From Zymoseptoria tritici IPO323 (Eukaryota; Ascomycota; Dothideomycetes; Mycosphaerellales; Mycosphaerellaceae): 64,000 bases of DNA. Shown here piece by piece: positions 47,531 through 58,389 of this stretch. Location: assembly GCF_000219625.1 (NCBI RefSeq), contig NC_018218.1, positions 3,534,001-3,598,000 on the forward strand. Reading direction: 5' to 3'. Numbering within the stretch: position 1 is the first letter of the stretch; each line of letters begins with the position of its first letter. The notes beneath the pieces are model-generated. The model had not been told where the DNA came from, did not search any database, and was given only the letters and a program-made list of their open reading frames with translations. A program made the translations under genes and the position numbers.

Positions 47531-49560
47531 AATGCTACGCGCTCGGATTAACATTAACTATCTTCGGAATAAGATAGAGCTCCTGCTTAGAGTCTCCGAG
47601 TAGAAGCAGGATTACGTTCTGCAATAGCTAAAGGACGAGAAGGGCGTTAATATATGCCTACGAACATTTCGTAATAAGCTAAGGGATTAGGGACTGTTAA
47701 TACATCCGAAGGTGTGTTAAAACGAGGTATATAAGGATCTGTTGCACGCAAGGATTAAAGAGCTGTTTTAGCAATAGGACATTAAGGATAAGAGGCTCTT
47801 ACGGTGCTTAAAGAAGGACGGTTTTGAACTATTATTAGGGCAGTTGCGGACGATTCGAAAGAAGCTAGGCTTATATCGAAGGACCTTAAGAGACGAGCAG
47901 CCTAAACACGATAAGATTATATAGATAGTGTTAGAGGGAACGATTGCGGGTAGTGCGCTAGATAACTTTAGATATAAGCGACTAGTAAGGCACCTGCGGA
48001 AGGAATACTACCTTATCGGAAGGTCTGTATTACGCGTTAGCTCGTAAGCTAGATAGTTCCGCTCGTAGGCTGGATTCCGCCGCTCGTAAACCCTAATTTA
48101 CGCTACTTCCCTTGCTCGTAAACTGCTTCGCCTAGCTCGCACGCTAACGCTTGTCTGCTCGTAGGGATCGCATAGGCTATATCTCGTATTCCCTTAATCC
48201 TACAGGTTACACTGTACGCCGCTAGGGTGCTCGCGAGGACGTCTAGCGGAGTCGTCTAAAGGCTAAGGGCCCTAATTATATATAGTCGGTAGATGCCTAC
48301 TGCAAGTTCGAGACCTTTAGCATCTGCTTTTACGCCTGTATCGATGTATTTATACGGAAGATTATATAGATCTACGTAGGCACTATAGCTAAGACGGTCT
48401 TCTTAGTTTCTAAGCAGTATTTAGATACAGTCCGAGAACTTGGCTTTACACTACAGGTAGGCTCGCAACCGGTTGTGCTATGCTCGCAGCTCTACTAACT
48501 CTATTTATATATAGATTATGCGGGCAGATTATAGCGTAGAGACTCCTATAATAGCTAATATACACCTCTTCTGCCGTGAACTTTAGGAGGGTTAGAGTAT
48601 TAAGTTCCGCAATAGCTTCTAGTATACAACGAGCAAGGGCAACTAAACGATAGAGCGCTTCTAGGGTTTTAGTGTAGCTGTAGGATAGAATCGATAGCGT
48701 AATTTCTTCTACCGGCTTCGCGATAAAGGCTTCTATAGCGAGGATAGCAAGGCTAACTGTGTAGCGTTCCTTGCTGTCTACGTTCTAATCCTCCGGTTTA
48801 CGGTCGAGCTGTTTATTAACAGCTACAACAACTACGCTATTCGGAAGCAGGCTATAGTCGTAGGGCACTTGCCTAGTATTCCTGCTTACAACTACGACTA
48901 CCCTCCTAATAGCGTTAAGGATCGCGGAATTTACCTTAACACAAAGCATCCGCGTATCTAGCGGATAGCTAATTAGTAGGCTAAATTTAGTTAGTATTTC
49001 CCTACGAGCGGCTTGCGTGCTGCTGCGAGCCTACTAGGGTTAAGGAGCGGTAAAGGGATCGAGAGCTTGCTAGTTAGCATCTAGCTTGCTAGCGTTACGA
49101 GCGGTTTACGTGCTATAACGAGCTAACTATTTATAGATCTTGTTGCATACCTTCCCCCGCCGACTCTGCTATAGGCTTCCGAGATGCTAGTAGCTAGTAG
49201 CTATCCGGCGACGCTTAATAGTCGCGAGCTGGACGCTAACGAGGATAAGATCTATATAGATGTATATCTCTACCTCCGTAATGCTGCTGCTCGTTATCTT
49301 GCCGCTAGCAATAACCTCGCGGAGTTTTAGACCCCTCCGAGGGGCGCTAAGTTACAGCTGCGTAACCGCACAAGGGACTTCTTCCGTGCTAATAGCTTTG
49401 CATTCGACTAAACGATATACAAGGCTATGCCTACCTGCCCTTGCCCTTCCTCTTCCTCTTGCTTACTACCGTCCCTTGTGTATATAGCGCTCTTATAGCT
49501 ACCCCTTAGTTCTGCCGCAATCCTACAGCTCTATCCTACACCTCTTATGCTAACCTTAGC
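47531..49560 (+). pseudogene. integrase (rve, DDE) transposase remnant
   Basis: A start-like MLRARININYLRNKI at 47531 begins a frame interrupted mostly by TAG. An N-terminal HTH-like part has FELLLGQLRTIRKKLGLYRR. A gap of GCTCG-motif DNA (about 48035-48180) follows. The integrase core then reads SVDAYCKFETFSICFYACID (first Asp), YVGTIAKTVFLVSKQYLDTV, RADYSVETPIIANIHL (second Asp) and TIERF (Glu), then NFFYRLRDKGFYSEDSKANC and YAIRKQA. These match the fungal integrase-core-domain proteins. Stops replace what were probably Gln and Trp codons (for example PNYI-stop-SVD, where relatives have Trp). Not functional as it stands. Confidence 0.8.
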
Positions 49561-51310
49561 GATGAAAACTGTAGCTTCTGCGGCTGCCCTCTACCCTTAC
49601 GAGCTCCGGCGAGCGACGACGACGAGCCTACGAGCGACTACGAGCGCTAGCCTACCCCTCCTAGCTCTAGTGCTCGCGAGGGCATATACATTACGCAGAG
49701 CCGTACTAATATAGAGATAAAGAAGGAGGCTAAGCCGAAGGCTCGCAAGACCCCTAACGCTGCCGCCAACTTATTAAAGGAGGCTAAGAAGGCTAAGCGT
49801 GTTAGGGAGCTGTTAGCTAATGCTAAGAGTGCGAACAGGGCTAGCCCTAAGAAGAAGGACGATAAGGTCGTAGCATTGCCGGTCTTTATTGTTAAGTGCA
49901 CTATCGACACTATTAACATAGAAGATCCAAGCGATAACGACGAAGACGCAGTGCTTAGCTATTCCGGTCGCCGCAACGAGTACATATAGTCAGCCTAAGG
50001 CACTGTTGCTGCTATAGACAAGGCTCTTAAGGACGCTATTGCGGAGAAACGTAGCAATGTCTTCCTGCAGTATCTCTTAAATAAGAGCATAACTGCGAGG
50101 AAGCAGCTACAGAAGCCCTACTACGACATCTACCTTACGAAGGAGTATAGCAAGGGCCAGCCTATTAAGCTCGGTAATACTAATCTCGCTATAGCGGACA
50201 CTACGCTTAGGATAATGCAGCTGTTTAAGCCGAAGATAGGCCTTAAGACTCCTACTGCGAACGTCCGGATTACTTATGTTATCTACGTTAAGCCTAACGA
50301 GCATAGCGATCTTAAGCCTAGCTCTAAGAACGCCAACGACGGCGGCTAGATGTATTAGCACCTTGAACGCTCTATAAAGAAGGACGGCGGGCCTACATTT
50401 AAGTATGTAATTAGCTATAGAGTGCATAACGATAGTACCGTCCTGCACCCTGACGGGTGTATATTTAAGGACAAGGACGGCGTTATTTACTATCCGTTTA
50501 TATAGACTAACAGCTACACTAGCGTCGACGGCAAGAAAGTCCTCGTAGGCTAGAGTTACCTACTCGCAAGCTAGCTCGCACCGGAAGTACGCTACCTTGC
50601 AATAGACGCAGGCCGGTCCGGCAGTCCGTCCGGCAGTAACAGCAAGACGCTCGCAGACTAGTCTACAGGGCTCGCAAGCCGTCCTCGTTCTGCTCGTACT
50701 ACCCTTAGCTCCTCGCAGGATCTACAGCGCTCTAGCCCTCTGCCTTAGCAACGCTCTAGCTCTAAACGCCCTGCCAGCCGCGACCTCTAATTATCGCCGG
50801 TAAGCTAGCCTAACGACGATTACATTCTGCTCGACCCTAATACGGACAGCTCGGGCAATATAGCAAGGGCTAAGGAAGCTACCGCGAACCGAGCTAAGGA
50901 GAACAGTGCATCTTCGACGATTACCTCCGCAGCAGCTAGTGCGCTAGCGCTAGCGCTAGCAATCTGTTCGGACTCGACGGTGCCCTCTTCGTTAGCGACA
51001 ACGACGATAACAACGCCTTAGTTAAAGTCGAAGGCGAAGGAGCCTAGCAGTGCTGCTACTAGTAGTGCTACTAGTGCTGCTACTACTGCTGCTACTAGTG
51101 CTGCTACTACTGCCGCTACTACTGTTAATTAAGGGGGTTTAGAGATGCTAGAGGAGGTCGCCGAGCCGGTCGTTTAGCAGCAGAAGATGAAGAAGAAGAA
51201 GAAGGTTAACGAGCCGGTAGCTGTTAGCACTAGACGGAGCGAGCGGACTATTAAGCTTACCGAGAAGGGCAGGGCTAACTAGAAGGGCAGGGCTAACTAG
51301 AAGGACTAAT
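49561..51310 (+). pseudogene. second transposon gene remnant, charged protein
   Basis: Downstream on the same strand, a frame with scattered TAG stops reads EIKKEAKPKARKTPNAAANL, VALPVFIVKCTIDTINIEDP, LQKPYYDIYLTKEYSKGQPI, GGPTFKYVISYRVHNDSTVL and DGCIFKDKDGVIYYPFI. The first half is Lys/Ala-rich and likely coiled, and a Ser/Ala/Thr repeat tract and acidic C-terminus follow. I do not recognise a family. It may be a separate accessory gene or a C-terminal extension of the integrase. Confidence 0.55.
51046..51125. repeat. GCT/ACT trinucleotide microsatellite
   Basis: About 26 units of imperfect GCTACT and AGTGCTACT triplets, encoding Ser, Ala and Thr in the frame of the second remnant. Confidence 0.85.
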
Positions 51311-51619
51311 ATACACAAATCTAATAAATACACACTACCGACGACTTGCTCGTTGCGTGCTCGCGGACTAAACGGACTAGCTCGCAGCTAGAAGGAGTAA
51401 TAAACGTATATCTTATATCTTAATAGCTTAATATCTTAATTCTCTTCCTTAAAAACGGCTCGCGGCGTGCTCGCAGGCTAAAACGGCTGGCTCGTAAGCG
51501 TGAAAACGAGGGATTTAAGGAGATATACAGCAACTAACGCATTCATTTAGGTATTAACGTGTAGGCTCGTAAGGCTCGCGGAGAGCTCGTAGGCCAAATC
51601 GATCTATCTATTAATCTAT

Positions 51620-52450
51620 TATGCCTAGTCTGCCGAACTTCTTGTTAACAGCACGCTAATACTGCAATACCGACTGCTTAATCTTAGCAATAGCAGCCTT
51701 TAACTTGCTCCGCACGTTATTAACCTCGTCTATAATCTCCTAAATTAGCTCCTCCTTTAGCTAACCTTTTATACCCTTTAAACCGCTAATCTTATGCTTT
51801 AAACTGCCAATCTTACGCTTTAAATCCGACACTTCCGACTCTAACGTAGCGATCTTATCCTGCGCCTTATTTATCTTACCTCGTATACTGCTAACAGCCT
51901 CCTTTAATACAGACTTCTTTTCTACCGGCTCCTCCTTAATCTTTACCTACTCTCTAACAAAATACGGAGGCTTACCCTTGTAGTAGTAGTAAGCGTAGGT
52001 AGTAAGAGTCTTAGAAGTCTTATAGTCGAGTCCGCGATCCTCGCACTAGCCGTACTTAGTAACCGCCGGAATGCCTGTTATTTATTATTAGCCTGCGAGC
52101 CTTACTAAGAGCCGTGCGAGCTATATTACCTTCGTCCGTCTCTATAACTCTGCGTGCATAATCGTATCTTATAAGCATCTAACGTCCGCTCTTCTTAGTG
52201 TTTTTATTACTGCTCTATGCTCTAACGAGGGCATCGTTCTATTAGAGGTCGGAGATGTACTAGAAGTCTTTAGAGGTAGCCGTAGTAGGCTTATCGTAGA
52301 CGAGAAGGTCGGCAGGCAGCTAAGGAGCAGGAGCGATAGCTGCAGTAGATGTAGTCGCTAGCTTATCGTCGTTGTCGTCGTCGTCGGAGAGAGAGAGTCC
52401 GCGTAGGCGATTAGGGTCGCGAGCCTTACTAAGTTCCGTATTAAGTAGTA
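51620..52450 (-). pseudogene. third transposon gene remnant, acidic then coiled coil
   Basis: On the minus strand, reading from about 52450: KARDPNRLRGLSLSDDDDDDD (Asp run from the repeated GTC at 52368-52392), then LPADLLVYDKPTTATSKDF. In another frame near the end IIDEVNNVRSKLKAAIAKIK occurs, which has coiled-coil spacing. Stops and frame changes break it. No family was recognised. Confidence 0.4.
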
Positions 52451-52754
52451 TCTAACTAGCTATTTTCACGTGCGCGCGAGGGTGCGATATTGCGAGCAGT
52501 GTGTATTGTGTGACGAGCGAGCTGCGAGCGCGCGCGGTAGAGTAGTGGAAGTAGTGGAAGTAGTAGTGTTAATAAGAGGTTTAAGAGTCGAAGAAAATGA
52601 CACTTATCTAACTAAACGGCGTATTAGCGCGCACTTACATGTGATTGTTGTAATTCGGAGAGATTGCTGCTATATTAAAGCCTTAATAAGCGACAATACG
52701 AGCGATAAACAACAATAGTAGTGGTAGTGGTGAGGAAGTGATGTTAGAAATGAG

Positions 52755-52787
52755 TGAATTTGCCTACATACACATACAGGACGCCAT
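52755..52787 (-). repeat. right terminal inverted repeat, 33 bases
   Basis: Exact reverse complement of the left end, followed by CTCAGG, which also precedes the left end. Confidence 0.95.
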
Positions 52788-52793
52788 CTCAGG

Positions 52794-54115
52794 CGCCCAT
52801 CGCAAGCATTTGTCGAGTTGTTTCTGGAGAGAGGGGTGCCTATTGCAGTCCCGAATTGCATGAGCACCACGACTTGTCTCACTATTCCCACATGACAAAT
52901 CACGATTGTATCGTCTTCGTTGCTTGCATCCGTTTCATCTTGAGGTGAAGCTGACAATTCACGAATCCCAAGCTCCAGTCGGGTTAGGAGCTCTTACCGA
53001 TGTTTGATATGACGTATCAACATTGTCGATTTCTACGCTTCGAGTGCGCTCTCCGCGGCTCTCGTTGAGTTCTCCACTGCAGGAACCCGGCCCAGATACG
53101 AGGTGTACAAGGGTACAGCCCGACGTTTGATCGGATCGTGTCTTGGACTGTTTTGTCGGCGTCCATACGCTTCACAAGTCGTCTCTTTAACGAGCGTTGG
53201 ACGGCTGTCGTGACATGGCCATGCGAACGAATCGTCCTGCTGAGCATTAGAGTATCCAACGATACGGTAGACGCTTCCTGATCGCGTGAAGGCGTGAAGG
53301 CAGCAAAAAGCATGCACGTAATCATATGCAGTATCGCGAAGCCGAAGCTTTGCTAACGGGCAGACCGTAATGCGGCTGAACTTGGATGCCGGATGAGGGC
53401 TGTTTGACGGTTAGCACGATCTGCAGCACGTTTAGCAGTTTCTAATGTGCGGTGAGTCCTCCGCTGTTCGATCGCACATGCCAATGACTCTCATCTGGCA
53501 TTACATGAAAGTCAATCCTCCAGGAATAACCACAGCGAAATGCCTGCATACGCGCAAATGGGATGCCGTAGCGCGACTGGCGCGATGGTGGACACGCCGT
53601 CATCCCTGACTTACCTGCAGAAAAGCTGACCTCATACCGCATCTGGAGCCTAGCTGTGCTGATGAGAAGAGGTGATAGTCGCGCAGGAGAAGAAGCAGTC
53701 CTTGTGGAGCACAGTGGTGGAGTGCCATAGTTGTCGAGACGCGTCCAGCGTCAGATGCGCAGTCCTCTGAGACAGCCCTCCTGCAAACGGCGAGGGAGCG
53801 CGATCATACATGTCGACCTGCTCAATGCCACCTCGCAAGGCGCGAGCCGGCAAGCGAAGCACTCGTAGACGTGGTGAAGTAGTGCCGCGGACCTTGGACG
53901 CATCTGATCGCAAAGAAGACATTTGGTGGGTATAATTTCGTGGCCTAAGCATGAATATTGCGGTCGAGAAGATGAATGTCTCTCCGCGTCAAGAGCACGA
54001 CCTCTTTGAAGCGTGCAGGTGCGCGTGCCTGGAGGAAGCTTAAAGTCGACTTCACCTCTGTCATGCTCGTCCGCGTTGAATCTCTTCATCTCTCACAACA
54101 TATTCCGACCATGCG
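52794..54115. other. intergenic, 1.3 kb
   Basis: Normal-composition DNA between the transposon and the next gene. Short frames on both strands are not protein-like. It is the promoter side of the gene at 54116. Confidence 0.35.
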
Positions 54116-56251
54116 ATGGACTGGACTGGAGGCACTCGTCGCCGGTTCGCCGCGAAGGGCAAAGGTAATGGCATTTTGCGAAAGCAGAAAGCTCATTTTG
54201 CCAAAGTCCGAGCCGGAGAACACCCTACCTTGACAGGGCGCCTGCGCGAGGGCTCTGCCACAAGACAAATTCGGCCATCGATGCTTGACCCGAATGGCAT
54301 CAACGACGAAGAGACCCCCCGAAGGCAGTCTCGCTCGCAAGGTTCGGGCGTGGCTCGTCCAAAGGTGGGACATGGACAAGCGGCGACTTCGCGGCGGTTC
54401 CCCTCACCTGCGCCGCGTCGACGCGGCCGTATGCCTGGTATCACGAAACATCCGCGAGCGGAGACCGCACTTGATGAGGAGTCAAAACGAACGACAGCTC
54501 GTCAGCAGCTACTTGCTCGCTCTGACTGGCTGGGACTTGAAGTCACGAGGCCTGTCAAGATGAAGTTTCCATCGAATCGAGAGCAGGATCGTGTCGGTAA
54601 AAGGCGAAAGATCGAGAAGCAACACATACGCAAGACCATACCTGCGGAGAAGCAGGTCTTTTCACATATCGACGGAATCAAGACACGCGTACTCGAACCG
54701 GATTCGGTCTCAGTCGATGACAACATTCGCATCAGAATCGGCACGGATGCTTTCGCGAGTCAGACGCAAAGGTCTCGTCTCTTTTGCACACCTCCCAACC
54801 CGAGCCTTGCACCACCTTCCACGGCTTTCTCCGATGAATCCATGCTATTAGATGCTCAAAGCTATGCATCGGAGGCTCGATTCAATAGGCAAGTCGGTGC
54901 TAAGCAACTTCAACCACAAGCAGGTGGGCACTGGCAACATTCATCTGTCGAATTTGAAAGTTTCCCTCCGCACGCTGTGCAAGCTGATGCTGAGCAAAGT
55001 CAGCGAGCTTGTTCCGAGGCGTCCTTTGAAAGCCTGACAAATCGCGAGCCATGTAGCCCAGGTCTGCCTACCATCGAGGGTACTTTCTCGTCAGAAGAGC
55101 AGTGGTCACTGCAACAAATGGATCAATTGGTATACCCGACGATGTTGGATGACGGACAAGATACTGCACATTATGGCAGAGCTGAACCCCGGCAACTGGT
55201 ACCGAGAGATGTGGAGGACGAAGAGCAAGAGGTCAATGGAGATGAAGTCGAAGCTGAATCTGAAGCCGAAGACGACGAGCTCTTATGGAAGCGGATGATG
55301 CACATAAAGCAGACCGAGTCCAGTGACGCCTCCGTGGTTGCCGTGAGATCTTCGAGTGAGCATTTGACTCAGCCGACGGAGGTTCTCAACACAGACGAGG
55401 AGCCTGCCAACGAGTTGAGTCACCGCATATATCAAGACAACCGTGCGATTGAGCGACTCGACTACACAGCGGCCGAAATCCCCAGGTCGCCGTTGAAAAA
55501 GGCAGTGCAGGAGAATCTACCCGAGCGTCTGAACTTCATCTCGAACGACAATGAAGAAGACGAGGACGAGGACGAGGATGACCTGTGGAGAAAGTTCGTT
55601 CTCGGCAGCACGAGCACTCAAGACTCCTCACTCGCAGGGAGGCGGCGACAGGCCGCAAGTGATACGGAAAGCATCTTGCCCATACTCAAGCCAACTTCAT
55701 GTCCGAGCGAGGAACACCTGCGTTCCGATCGTGCGACGCTTGGTGGTTCGGTGTACCATGTCGGGACTCAACCTGACAACATTTCCCAAGCCCGCCAAAG
55801 CGACTCTCGAACCGACTCATCTTCGGAAGGACAGACCAACACCTCGATGGTCGACCACACCACAACTCTGCGTTCCGATCGCGCGACACTTGGTGGTTCA
55901 TTATACGATACCGGGACTCAACAAGACGTCACCTCCCACGCCGTTTCCACCGACTCGTCCTCTGAACGCCAGACCAACACCTCTATGATCGGCCACGCAA
56001 CTACTGCCGGTCCCGCAAATGAAGACATTGATGAAGACGATGAAGCAGAGGTTCCACCGCCACGCACATACTCCCGTCCAAGCAGGCCACCAGGCTCAAA
56101 GCTCGACCCTAGGAGATTCAAGCAGTCTAGGAAGCGAGCTCCTTACGCTCCACTGCCTCGTGTCGTGCCCCGTTTCTTGCCGACGATTTCGACTGCCACT
56201 ACGCCTGCTACCAAGTCGCCTTATGATTTGAGTGACAGCCTCTCGTTTTGA
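54116..56251 (+). CDS. uncharacterised fungal nuclear-type protein with internal duplication
   Basis: A single exon of 711 residues. The N-terminus MDWTGGTRRRFAAKGKGNGI...KQKAHFAKVRA resembles the opening of a group of uncharacterised ascomycete proteins. Much of the rest is disordered. Basic stretches (GKRRKIEKQHIRKT) suggest nuclear location. Acidic blocks are EDEEQEVNGDEVEAESEAED and DNEEDEDEDEDDLWRKFV. Residues about 535-620 contain two similar units beginning LRSDRATLGGSVY and LRSDRATLGGSLY, each with TDSSSE-QTNTSM. No enzyme motif was found. Function unknown. Confidence 0.75.
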   Translation: MDWTGGTRRRFAAKGKGNGILRKQKAHFAKVRAGEHPTLTGRLREGSATRQIRPSMLDPNGINDEETPRRQSRSQGSGVARPKVGHGQAATSRRFPSPAPRRRGRMPGITKHPRAETALDEESKRTTARQQLLARSDWLGLEVTRPVKMKFPSNREQDRVGKRRKIEKQHIRKTIPAEKQVFSHIDGIKTRVLEPDSVSVDDNIRIRIGTDAFASQTQRSRLFCTPPNPSLAPPSTAFSDESMLLDAQSYASEARFNRQVGAKQLQPQAGGHWQHSSVEFESFPPHAVQADAEQSQRACSEASFESLTNREPCSPGLPTIEGTFSSEEQWSLQQMDQLVYPTMLDDGQDTAHYGRAEPRQLVPRDVEDEEQEVNGDEVEAESEAEDDELLWKRMMHIKQTESSDASVVAVRSSSEHLTQPTEVLNTDEEPANELSHRIYQDNRAIERLDYTAAEIPRSPLKKAVQENLPERLNFISNDNEEDEDEDEDDLWRKFVLGSTSTQDSSLAGRRRQAASDTESILPILKPTSCPSEEHLRSDRATLGGSVYHVGTQPDNISQARQSDSRTDSSSEGQTNTSMVDHTTTLRSDRATLGGSLYDTGTQQDVTSHAVSTDSSSERQTNTSMIGHATTAGPANEDIDEDDEAEVPPPRTYSRPSRPPGSKLDPRRFKQSRKRAPYAPLPRVVPRFLPTISTATTPATKSPYDLSDSLSF
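55721..55996 (+). repeat. in-gene tandem duplication, two units of about 135 bases
   Basis: CTGCGTTCCGATCG starts at 55729 and again at 55868. The two units match through GCGAC(G/A)CTTGGTGGTTC and, later, CAGACCAACACCTC, and differ elsewhere by substitutions and a short indel. Confidence 0.85.
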
Positions 56252-56488
56252 AGTTTCCACCGTCTGCCAGGGCCTGCCCTGACGGGCGCCTCCATGTTCA
56301 ATGGATGCACGCACTCGAGCATCTGAATCGTGATCTGAACACCAGAGCAAGGCCGGAAAAGACATTAATTATGTGCCAACATCGTTCTCCGCATGAACAT
56401 TTTGAATTCCGACGACGTGAAGCCCACCCATAAATAGCGCCAGTATCGGCTGGTATATCTGTACAAAATAGCATTGAACGAACACATC
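56252..56488. other. short intergenic, convergent ends
   Basis: This is 237 bases between two gene ends. No feature was seen. Confidence 0.4.
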
Positions 56489-58389
56489 CTACCGCTTCTC
56501 CATCGAAGGCCGATGCGTCGACGCCGGCAATTCCTGTACATCCGAACCCGCCATCTCATAAATCGGCGTCCCTTGCCGCATCTCCGCCGGCACGCCCTTG
56601 GCAGGCGCAAAGAACTCTCCACCACCTCCCACCTCTGAGTACCCATGCTTGTTCGGATCAACACGGTACGGCGCTCCCAACTCCTGCGGCAATTGCTTGT
56701 GCGCGCCATTCATCTCGTGGATCTCTCCGTCTCCTCCCAGCTCACCTCCAAATGGAGCAGAAATGAGTGGTTTTCCGTCCTTGGAATTGATGCTGCTGTT
56801 TTTGTCGACGCCGTTGGCGTCTTTGCCCTCGAGTTCTGCCAGGCGTTTCTTCTCGCCAGACTTTCTCCTTCGCAGCCAGAAGAGGATGGCGCCGAGAACC
56901 AAAGCTGCGCCTGCTAGACCGCCGACCACCCCTCCGGCAATGGCAGCGGTCGGTGTTCCAGAGCCGCTGTCGTTCGCTGCCGCTGTCTCGTTGGCCCGCA
57001 GGATCGACTTGATGCTGGATTTTGCTACTTTCTGCGCGTCCCAGGTGCAGGGCGCAACGGTAAAGTTGGACTTGTCATAGTCGACGATGATGTATGCCTC
57101 CTGGAGGAACGTGCGACCAAGCGTGTATTGCGTACTGTTGACGGCACGCTTCAAGGGGAAGTAGTGCGATTGATTCGTAGGACTTGTCGTGACTGCGGGC
57201 CACTTGAGCGTCAAGTCGAACGCTTTGTACGGCAACACGATGTCCACAGGGTTGTCGCTCGATTGCGACCCGATCTTGAACGTGACGTTGGCATTTTGCG
57301 CTAGTAAAGCATCGTGCTGCGAGTCATCGACCAGATAATACCCATCGTTTTTGTCGAATGTGAGATTGAACGCCTTCTCGAATGCGTCGCACGCAGATTC
57401 CGGTAGATATATCGGCGCAAAGGTCGAGTCAATGAGAATGTCGATCGCGCCGTCGGGCAGGAGATTCGAGGGTGATCCGGCATCGGTCGTGATTGCTTGC
57501 AAGTTGACCAGCAATTCGCGATCAGTGTCTTGGTACATGGGGATTGATAAATTCTTGGTCGCATCGAATCGATTCGCATCGTAGCCTCCCAGCACCAGTG
57601 AGCCGTAGACCTGATTGAGCCGATATTGGTTCCCGGCAGTGTAGCCATACGACAATGATGGGATGGTATTGTTGTTGACCAATTGCTGCATGAACGACGG
57701 CTGAGGATCTCTATATGTTGAGAAATTAGAGGGCTGGGGTCTCAATCCGAAGATGCCGATCCAGTAATTTGGCAATACCACATTAAATATGGTAGAATGC
57801 TGCACCGTTGGGCCATTGGTGCCTTGCCAGCCCAGCGTGACGGTATCAAAGCCGGCATCTGTAGTGGTATCCAAGCCCAAGTTGATTCCCACTCCCATCT
57901 GGAAAATGCTGTTCGGCACCCACGTCAAGGACTCGTTCGGCAAGAACAGAAACCCACGATCGTTCGGACATGTCGCCGGCCAGAAGCCGGGGCATCCGTC
58001 TGCGGCGATGGTAGCGATGACTGGTGATGATGTACCTGGCTGTACTCGGATGTTCTGAGCCGCAGTGCCCACCTGCAGCGGGAAAGATGACCATGGCCCG
58101 TCTGGACTCGCAGTCAGTCGCGGTGTGTCGTGGTATATATCTCGCAGGACAACTCACCAATGCCATCCCAGTATTGACTGGGTGCTACCTCAATGGCCGC
58201 CGGTATTGTAGTCGCATTCTGATCCGCTCTTTTGTATAGAAGTTCCGATGCCCTCGAAGATGTGTACGATCTCAGCGCGGGGAATGAGAAAGCGGAAGCG
58301 ACATGCGGTGCGGCGAGGAGAAGGAAGGTGCAGATGGCGGTCGTGGAGGTCGTAGAGGCGGGCCTCGTCGTGGATGGTCTGGACTTCAT
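56489..58389 (-). CDS. pepsin-fold (A1-like) single-pass membrane protein, catalytic motifs missing
   Basis: Exons 58389-58158 and 58101-56489 give 614 residues; the 56-base intron is GTGAGT...TCCAG. A signal peptide (TTAICTFLLLAAPHVASA) precedes a domain with the A1 layout: DGPWSSFPLQVGTAAQNIRV, NYWIGIFGLRPQPSNFS, IPSLSYGYTAGNQYRLNQVYGSLVLGGYDANRF, and TQYTLGRTFLQEAYIIVDYD. The first DTGS site is replaced by TIAADGCPGFWP and the second by IDILIDSTFAPIYLP. A membrane helix (AIAGGVVGGLAGAALVLGAI) and a 140-residue cytosolic tail follow. It is probably a non-catalytic cell-surface sensor or binding protein; that is inference. Confidence 0.85.

Larger units (their letters stand above)
47325..52793. 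mobile_element. 5.46 kb TIR transposon with rve-type integrase, degenerate
   Basis: The element spans 47331-52787. Its two ends are perfect inverted copies of 33 bases beginning ATGGCGTCCTGTATGTGTAT. The hexamer CTCAGG directly repeats at 47325-47330 and 52788-52793, i.e. a target-site duplication (or TCAG, if the repeat is taken to start with G). The inside is rich in TA, TAG and CTA and full of stops, while both flanks are normal. Three gene remnants lie inside (separate entries). An integrase of the retroviral/IS3 type in a TIR element with 6- or 4-base duplications suggests the IS3EU or Ginger-like superfamilies; which one cannot be settled by eye. Confidence 0.85.

Noticed and set aside
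47331..52787. LTR retrotransposon reading of the integrase island
   Set aside because: The ends are inverted, not direct, repeats, and no reverse transcriptase or RNase H motif is seen.
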